This document shows, piece after piece, positions 1 through 5,151 of a stretch of 33,645 nt of DNA. Below the pieces are notes generated by a model, which worked only from the letters and a program-made list of their open reading frames with translations, ran no database searches and was not told the origin of the DNA. Every line of letters begins with the position of its first letter. Positions within the stretch are counted from its first letter, which is position 1. A program made the position numbers and the translations under genes. Source of the stretch: Spirochaetota bacterium (GTDB lineage Bacteria; Spirochaetota; UBA4802; JAFGJZ01); the NCBI GenBank assembly GCA_016934935.1, contig JAFGRW010000018.1:1-33645 (forward strand), written 5' to 3'.

Positions 1-49
1 GCTTGATTAAATTTTCTGATTTTTTTGTAATCTTTCATAATTATCATGT

Positions 50-88
50 TGCCGTTGACCTTTTATTTTGGTCTTCGGCATTTTTTTT
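50..88 (+). terminator. Intrinsic-terminator-like hairpin
   Basis: An 11-base arm (TGCCGTTGACC) and its partner (GGTCTTCGGCA) pair at 9 of 11 positions around a 9-base T/A loop, and eight T follow at once. This is the layout of a rho-independent terminator for a gene lying left of the window. It sits just before the Rhs tail, which suggests that the tail is not the end of an intact upstream rhs gene. Confidence 0.6.
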
Positions 89-99
89 ACTCAAAGTGA

Positions 100-408
100 G
101 GGATTCTTATTTGCCATCACTGTGGGATTACTATTTACCGTTTGCACGGGAATCCGGTTCTGTATGAGGATCTGAGTGGGCATAGTTCTAATTCATATAT
201 TCGTATGGCAGGAACACAGACGCCTTATGCCGACAGTAATTACGGCAATAACTATGTAAATTATTTAGATGAAAAGCTGAGAAATACAACACCTTGTTTT
301 AGTAGACGCTCGGACTATTTAGCGGATAAAGATAGGGATAAAAAAGTATTTGAAAATGTTGATCTCTATCTTCAGAAAAAAATGATGCTGTTAACGATCA
401 AAATTTAA
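100..408 (+). pseudogene. Rhs/YD-repeat protein tail, core missing
   Basis: This open frame follows a TGA at 97-99. It contains YRLHGNPVLYEDLSGH, which resembles the end of the Rhs core, where NP-x-x-Y-x-D-x-SGH precedes the variable toxin tip. No Rhs core or YD repeats are visible upstream, and a terminator-like hairpin stands there instead. The first plausible start is TTG at 142, with no convincing ribosome binding site. The frame ends at 408. A one-base slip at the A7 run (376-382) would continue it into the toxin frame downstream without another stop. It is best read as the remnant of the junction between an rhs core and its C-terminal tip. Being Rhs-derived is fairly sure; whether it is expressed is unknown. 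Confidence 0.65.
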
Positions 409-434
409 GGAATAAATTTAGATCCGGCGAACAA

Positions 435-935
435 ATGAACGTGGCTGCTGTAGGTGCTGCATTGCATCGTGAATCTATTTACATGGTTCAGGAATTTTTA
501 TCTCTTGGAATTGCTTCTCAGAATAGGGGTGCTGTACAACAAGAAATTCCTAGTCAAAGCAGGAGCTTTTATGAAAGTTATAATACAGTTTCAGGCTTAA
601 TGGATTGTGCTGTACAAACGGCCGGTATATTATCTGTTAAAAAGGCATTACCTACAAAAACAGGCAAAAAAAGTTTTTTTGATAACAATAAATATTCTAA
701 CAAAGTTAAAAAACAAATGAACAAAAATGATTTCCATAGTTTTTCAGAACAAGTTAAAGCATATGAAAAATATGGTAAAGTCATTAATTTAAAACGTGGA
801 GATGGTATTAAAAGAAAAATGTTAAAAATTCCTGGAACGTACAAGGGGCGAAATGGATATTTTGAGTTTATGAATGAACCGGACGGACTGATCAATCATA
901 GGTTTTATAATCCTCAAAAGGTGAAAAAAAAATGA
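435..935 (+). CDS. Polymorphic toxin C-terminal domain (Rhs-type tip)
   Basis: This 166-residue protein is AT-rich in codon use. Its first ~70 residues look like linker. The C-terminal ~75 residues start at YSNKVKKQM and contain DFHSF, GDGIKRK, IPGTYKGRNGYFEF and a final NHRFYNP. From memory this pattern is common at the extreme C-termini of Rhs and filamentous-haemagglutinin proteins, where the tip is the toxin. I cannot name its enzymatic activity, although the conserved His, Asp, Arg and Asn-His-Arg residues suggest a nuclease-like or other small catalytic domain. The stop overlaps the next gene's start by four bases, as in toxin-immunity pairs. There is no secretion signal, so delivery would need the lost core. 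Reading this frame upstream, it stays open from 363 and links to the Rhs tail by one slip in an A7 run. The ATG at 435 is only the first start codon and may not be used. Confidence 0.65.
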   Translation: MNVAAVGAALHRESIYMVQEFLSLGIASQNRGAVQQEIPSQSRSFYESYNTVSGLMDCAVQTAGILSVKKALPTKTGKKSFFDNNKYSNKVKKQMNKNDFHSFSEQVKAYEKYGKVINLKRGDGIKRKMLKIPGTYKGRNGYFEFMNEPDGLINHRFYNPQKVKKK

Positions 936-1261
936 TTTATTGGTCAAAAGAAATAGATGAAATATTGAGTTGTGGTTTGCCTTTGAATGATTATGGAGTA
1001 AATAATTGGGCCTTAAGTAGAGAAGATGTTTTTAAAGTATTAGATATATTTTTAAAAAGAAAAATCTCAATACTTGGTGGAGATGTTTATAGAATTGTTA
1101 AAGGTGAACTTGAAATAACATATGATAATTGGTACTTTGACAAGTTTTTGTATGAATCAAAGGATAGTTATTTAATTAGGTCGATTAATGAAACTTACAA
1201 TTATATAAATCAGTATAAAATTAAAAAAGATGTGTATTTCGCTATTGTGCCTGATATATAG
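932..1261 (+). CDS. Imm40-like immunity protein
   Basis: This small soluble 109-residue protein should bind and neutralise the toxin tip encoded just before it. Visible hallmarks are NNWALSREDV near residue 30, ILGGDVY near residue 50 and YDNWYFD near residue 70, with a final FAIVPDI. From memory this matches the Imm40 family of immunity proteins found beside polymorphic toxins. The start codon overlaps the toxin stop (ATGA) and has AAGGTGA upstream inside the toxin gene, so the two genes are translationally coupled. The gene is intact and even more AT-rich than the toxin. An intact immunity gene beside a core-less toxin tip is typical of orphan modules at Rhs loci. Confidence 0.75.
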   Translation: MIYWSKEIDEILSCGLPLNDYGVNNWALSREDVFKVLDIFLKRKISILGGDVYRIVKGELEITYDNWYFDKFLYESKDSYLIRSINETYNYINQYKIKKDVYFAIVPDI

Positions 1262-1334
1262 AGAGTGTCTCCTTTTTCAGTTTGTTTATAAGGTAATGTT
1301 GAATGTTGTTTCGTATTTTATTTCCCAACTGTCT

Positions 1335-1425
1335 AGTAACTGACGGCAAAGTGATTGCTATGCACATCGCCAGTTTTTTTGTTACTGTAGTTTTTGATAA
1401 GCCGGCGATGTCATTTGCCTTATCA
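1335..1425. repeat. Nested inverted repeats of unknown role
   Basis: Several inverted pairs interleave here: AGTAAC (1335-1340) with GTTACT (1381-1386), GGCAAA (1345-1350) with TTTGCC (1414-1419), ACATCGCC (1364-1371) with GGCGATGT (1404-1411), and TTGATAAG (1394-1401) with CTTATCAA (1418-1425). The second and third pairs nest into one long bulged hairpin. It lies between the immunity gene and the convergent hicA, where no gene is seen (1262-1467). Confidence 0.45.
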
Positions 1426-1467
1426 ATTAGGTGAAAGTGCGGTGGGGTTGTTTTATGTTATTGTGAA

Positions 1468-1647
1468 CTAATCAATACCAAGTTGCTTTTTAATAAGTTT
1501 GCATAAACTTTCTTTAATTTCTGGGTGACGAGGAACTGGAGAGCATCTACCACTGTGAGTATTGGCATATATGTCATGTCTTGCATCATGCCGTTTGAGG
1601 TAACACCCTTTTTTTATTAGATGTTTAAGAAACTGCCCTCGCTTCAA
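1468..1647 (-). CDS. hicA: HicA-type mRNA interferase toxin
   Basis: This is a complete 59-residue HicA. Family marks are KRGQFLKHLIKKGC at the N-terminus, RHDIYAN containing the catalytic His, and PVPRHPEIKESL at the C-terminus. HicA proteins are small double-stranded-RNA-binding-fold RNases that cleave mRNA. The only usable start is TTG at 1647, because an in-frame TAA lies eight codons upstream and no ATG or GTG intervenes. That TTG overlaps the hicB stop as TTGA, which couples the two genes, and the order is hicB then hicA. No frameshift or lost catalytic residue is visible, so the toxin should be active if translated. Confidence 0.85.
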   Translation of the reverse strand: MKRGQFLKHLIKKGCYLKRHDARHDIYANTHSGRCSPVPRHPEIKESLCKLIKKQLGID

Positions 1648-1853
1648 ACTTGTATCACCACGTCTTTATAGAAAACTTTTGAAAGATCAAATGGAATAGT
1701 TTCTTCTTCAAGCATTAAGTGATAAGCGTCTTTTATATTTTCTTCAAGTTCTGATAATGTTTCACCCTGACTAAATACACCAGGCACTTCTTTTATTTTT
1801 CCAACATAAAAATCATCATCAATCCAGTATTCGAGTGTAAAAGATCTGTTCAT
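1644..1853 (-). CDS. hicB: HicB-type antitoxin
   Basis: The 69-residue protein has the HicB partial RNase-H fold pattern: an opening strand ending in YWIDDDFYVGKI, then VPGVFSQGETLSELEENI and a helix reading DAYHLMLEEE. It neutralises the HicA encoded directly downstream with a four-base overlap. It is the short form that ends after the HicB fold, and no C-terminal helix-turn-helix or ribbon-helix-helix segment is visible, so DNA-binding autoregulation is not obvious from the protein. AAAGGTG precedes the ATG at good spacing. A perfect 9-bp inverted repeat lies 18 bases upstream of the start. Confidence 0.9.
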   Translation of the reverse strand: MNRSFTLEYWIDDDFYVGKIKEVPGVFSQGETLSELEENIKDAYHLMLEEETIPFDLSKVFYKDVVIQV

Positions 1854-1871
1854 AATTATGCACCTTTGGTT

Positions 1872-1899
1872 CTTTTGAAGGATGTGAGTGCTTCAAAAG
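1872..1899. promoter_or_regulatory. Candidate operator upstream of hicBA
   Basis: A perfect 9-bp inverted repeat (CTTTTGAAG and CTTCAAAAG) is separated by 10 bases and lies just upstream of the hicB ribosome binding site. Position and symmetry fit an autoregulatory operator for the toxin-antitoxin pair. The short HicB lacks an evident DNA-binding domain, so the binder could be another regulator such as the neighbouring XRE protein. Confidence 0.45.
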
Positions 1900-2011
1900 T
1901 GATTGAAAGTCATTTTAATAAAAACAAGATTGAGTACCTGTTTTACAATGTCTTTATCTTCGTTGTTTAACTTGCCGATAGACTAAAACTGTCGCAACTG
2001 CTCTCTATCTT

Positions 2012-2233
2012 TTATTTCCATTCCTGATTATCTTCTTTTTGCTTCAAAAGCAAGATAATCAAGTGAAAAATAAAATAATCAGATATTTTGATTAGCAATT
2101 CTATTGAGGGAATATTAATGCCTTTTTCGTAAGCGGATATTTGTTTTTGATGCACTCCTAATATATGAGCAAGTTCCTCCTGGGGCGAGTGTTCTTCTTG
2201 ACGTAGTTTCCTGATACTGTTCATTAAATCCAT
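2012..2233 (-). pseudogene. XRE-family HTH regulator, 3' end frameshifted
   Basis: Residues 5-55 form a Cro/CI-type helix-turn-helix: IRKLRQEE, QEELAHILGVHQKQISAYEKG, then PSIELLIKISDYF. The frame then drifts into an unrelated hydrophobic tail (IFHLIILLLKQKEDNQEWK). Shifting frame near 2071 restores FSLDYLAFEAKRR with a stop at 2028-2030, the usual end of small XRE regulators. One base therefore appears to have been lost near 2071. The HTH itself is intact and may still bind DNA. It probably belonged to the same mobile or plasmid-like module as the divergent parA remnant. Confidence 0.7.
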
Positions 2234-2301
2234 GTATATACTGCCCGATAAGCATTTTTAAGTGGTAATTGGTATAAAATATACAGTATAGGTATAGGTA
2301 A

Positions 2302-2573
2302 AAAAATCCAGCAAAAGAAATCACATTCAGCAACCAGAAGGGCGGAGTTGGAAAGAGCACGCTTACACGTGAGATTGGAGTCTGTCTGGCAAAACAGGGG
2401 CACTTTACCCTTCTGGCTGATTTGGACCCGCAGGCGAAACTTCCCCTGGGTTAAACGAACAGACGAAACCAGGCGCGTATCCGGCATTTTGCAATGAGCC
2501 CTTTGAGTTTTACTTCCTGCGTAAGTGGCTGCACCTGTTGAGGGAATTAAGCGAATTTTGCTGGTTCAACTAA
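2302..2573 (+). pseudogene. parA: Remnant of a ParA-type partition ATPase
   Basis: In frame from 2302, after a TAA at 2299-2301, the sequence reads KNPAKEITFSNQKGGVGKST, the deviant Walker A motif of ParA/Soj. It continues with LTREIGVCLAKQG and LLADLDPQAK (Walker A prime, DxDPQ). The frame hits TAA at 2452. A shift there leads into NEQTKPGAYPAF and further open sequence until TAA at 2571. There is no start codon, and the remaining ~150 residues of a normal ParA (250 or more) are absent. The fragment is visibly richer in GC than its surroundings, which points to a separate origin. This is a dead gene. Confidence 0.8.
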
Positions 2574-2733
2574 GTAAATGCATTGCTTTTCTTATGGCAA
2601 AACAAAAAATCTTGCACTTGCCTTGTGTTGACTGGAAGAGAACTGATGGCCTTTATCAATTCCGGTTGGGGTAGGTAATCTTATTAACTGCGATCCATAT
2701 TGGTAATGGTTTAAAATTTCACATCCACGTGTT

Positions 2734-4866
2734 TTACACTCTTACATGATCTGTTGCGATTTGAAAGTCAATTGTACATATGACGCCGTTGTCACTCTGC
2801 ATGTCCACTTTGCCCATAAGCTGGTGTTCGCCTATTGTGTAAATCAACTGGAGACCCATTGAGCCGGATTTTCGAAAGTCGAACCCTTCAGGCACACCTT
2901 TCCCGTAATCTCTGTAATAAAAATGGTAAGTGTTGTTCCCCGAACTATTCATTTTTATTGTAATCGCAGCTTTGTCGATATCGGTAAACGCGTATTTGCA
3001 GCTGTTTGTTATTAGTTCGTTAATAATAAGACCAAACGGAATAGCTGTATCAATTGAAAAAGAGTTATCCTCTATATCAATTTTGAGAGAAATAGTGTCT
3101 TTATTCAAGCCGAAGCTTTCCGTAATTTTCTCGGCAAGACTGGTTATGTAGTTTTTTACTGATATTTTTGAAAGGTCATTGCTCTGATAGAGCATCTGAT
3201 GTACTAGAGAAATCGAATGAATTCTGCTCTCTGTATTTGCTATCATTTTTTGTATTGCTATGTTTTCTCCGTGTTCTTTGGATTGAAGTACTATCATGCT
3301 ATTAATCATCTGCAGTGTGTTTTTGGTTCGATGGTACAGCTCCCTGATTAAAGTCTCTTTTTCCCGAATGGTTTTTTTTAATTCATCTCTGTTTTGATGA
3401 AGATCATTATTTATTTCAATAAGCTCATCATTTTTAAGTTTTATCTCTTTTTCGTAAAGTATACGGTCGGTAATATCACGTCCTATTCCAAGAACTCCCG
3501 TGAGCCGGCCATCGGGGTCAAACATGGGAGTCTTGTATGTTTCCATATAAGTGATGCGTCCTTTGGATACATCAAAAACAGACTCCTCAAATTTTTGAGC
3601 CTTGTCAGATTTTACTGTCATAATATCGTTTTTACGGACACTATCTGCTTTTTCCTTGTCCATAAAATCGTGGTCTGTTTTACCGACAATCATTTTGGGA
3701 GGAGCACCGAAAATCTGTGATAAAACATGATTGCAAAAAAGAAATTTACCATCTTTATCTTTAAGCCATACGGGATCAGGAATTGTGCTTAAAAAGGCCT
3801 GCAGGCGTGACTCGCTTTCGGCAGAAATACGTTCCATTTTTTTTCTTTCTTGCAGCTCATTTTGCAACTGTTCTGTTTTAAGATGAACCATTTTGCGCAG
3901 AGTGTGTATCCATGTCATAGTGGCAGCGAAAATAAAAAGAAAGATTGCGCCAACTATAATAACCGCACTGCGTATTTGATCAGTGGAAATTGCATGGGGT
4001 GGTGTTACATTGATCCATTTGCGGTGAATGACCAATTTCTCTTCATTTGATAACAGGCTTATGCCTTTGTCAAGTATGCTGATTAGCTCGGGCCAGTCAG
4101 AGCGTACAGCAAAACCGGAAATATTGGGAGGTTCGATTTCAGCAGATACTCGTAAATTACCAAGGTTTTCGGTACGTATATAGTAGCTTGCTGTAGCTAA
4201 ATCTCCGATAAAGGCATCAGCTTCCCCAAGAGAAACGGTTTTAAGAGCTTCCATAAGGTTAGGAGCCGTAATAATATTAAGAAGAGGGTTTTGTTTGATG
4301 ATAAGCTCTGTATATCCATAATCTTGGACCATAACAGCCGTCTTGTTTTTTAACGAATCAAGTGTGCGGTATGTTAAATCACTGTCCTTTACAATAATTA
4401 CAGATGGAATCCTGAGATAGGGATAAGAGAAATTAAGATATTTTTCACGATCGGGGGTTCTGATAACAGCATTTAATATGTCAACTTCCTGGTTTTGAAC
4501 TTTTTCCATTACCTCATTCCAGTCTTTGCACTTAACTACAGTGAAACTGATTCCCAGTTTTTTCCCAATTAGCATGGCATAATCGGAAGCCATACCCGAA
4601 TATGTGCCATTTGAGTCAAAAAATTCTATTGGGCGGAATTCGGGATCGGGAGCGATTTTAATAACCGGATGTTTTTCCAGCCATATAAGCTCTTCTGAAG
4701 ATAAAACAGCTTCCGCAGCATTATAATCTGTTTCATAATCGGCAATTGCACTAAGCGAGATTGAAGTAAAGGCAAATAACAAGAAAATTAGAAAAAAGAA
4801 AAATTTCCGGATTATATTAGGAAATAAAAATCTTGATTTACTTTCTTCCCGTTTTTCTGTTACCAT
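2734..4866 (-). CDS. Sensor histidine kinase with periplasmic solute-binding domain
   Basis: This membrane sensor kinase has 710 residues. A signal or membrane helix lies near residues 20-42. A family 3 solute-binding domain follows (about 60-290; WLEKHPVIKIAPDPEFRPIE, DWNEVMEKVQ and DILNAVIRTPDR are typical), then a second helix near 298-322, a PAS domain (about 350-470; DPVWLKDKDGKFLFCN) and a coiled linker. A HisKA_2 dimerisation domain holds the likely phosphoacceptor His512 in ELYHRTKN. The HATPase domain has an N box (NELITNSCKYAF) and DYGKG as the G1 box. The periplasmic domain should detect a small ligand, perhaps an amino acid. No response regulator is adjacent, so its partner is encoded elsewhere. 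AAGGA lies 12 bases before the ATG. The gene is divergent from the PBP gene. Confidence 0.9.
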   Translation of the reverse strand: MVTEKREESKSRFLFPNIIRKFFFFLIFLLFAFTSISLSAIADYETDYNAAEAVLSSEELIWLEKHPVIKIAPDPEFRPIEFFDSNGTYSGMASDYAMLIGKKLGISFTVVKCKDWNEVMEKVQNQEVDILNAVIRTPDREKYLNFSYPYLRIPSVIIVKDSDLTYRTLDSLKNKTAVMVQDYGYTELIIKQNPLLNIITAPNLMEALKTVSLGEADAFIGDLATASYYIRTENLGNLRVSAEIEPPNISGFAVRSDWPELISILDKGISLLSNEEKLVIHRKWINVTPPHAISTDQIRSAVIIVGAIFLFIFAATMTWIHTLRKMVHLKTEQLQNELQERKKMERISAESESRLQAFLSTIPDPVWLKDKDGKFLFCNHVLSQIFGAPPKMIVGKTDHDFMDKEKADSVRKNDIMTVKSDKAQKFEESVFDVSKGRITYMETYKTPMFDPDGRLTGVLGIGRDITDRILYEKEIKLKNDELIEINNDLHQNRDELKKTIREKETLIRELYHRTKNTLQMINSMIVLQSKEHGENIAIQKMIANTESRIHSISLVHQMLYQSNDLSKISVKNYITSLAEKITESFGLNKDTISLKIDIEDNSFSIDTAIPFGLIINELITNSCKYAFTDIDKAAITIKMNSSGNNTYHFYYRDYGKGVPEGFDFRKSGSMGLQLIYTIGEHQLMGKVDMQSDNGVICTIDFQIATDHVRV

Positions 4867-5151
4867 ACCGATTCAATCCTTTGATATTTAAAGGAATATT
4901 ATTATTGAAACATTAACCAGACTATGAGTGCTTGGATTATTAATCAATCAAAACGTGATTTTGGAAACAAAGCTGGTAAAAATATCTCGATTTATACCTC
5001 AACTGCGATTTGATACGGTTTTATTTCCGTCTATGCGCAATTTGAAAATATTCTTTTCAATTAAAATAAAAAAAATTAGAGTGACACTCTCTAAGGTAGT
5101 ATATAAAAGCGTACTATTGTAAAAATATAAAAAAAGAGATAATTTCAAATA

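Noticed and set aside
578..895. 105-codon ORF antisense to the toxin gene
   Set aside because: Antisense to a frame with family-like motifs; no ribosome binding site or recognisable product.
1335..1425. Integron attC site
   Set aside because: Bulged palindromes suggested it, but the outer GTTRRRY and RYYYAAC boxes are not present, and no integrase is seen.
2115..2487. Two overlapping minus-strand ORFs across the parA remnant
   Set aside because: They are antisense to recognisable ParA motifs, and their translations match no family.
2594..2674. 26-codon ORF starting MAKQKILHLPCVDWK after the parA remnant
   Set aside because: Too short, with no recognised family and no clear ribosome binding site; it could be another fragment of the lost element, but nothing supports that.
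4928..5122. 64-codon ORF in the gap between the sensor kinase and PBP genes
   Set aside because: Low-complexity AT-rich translation with no ribosome binding site and no family resemblance; the gap more likely holds the two divergent promoters.
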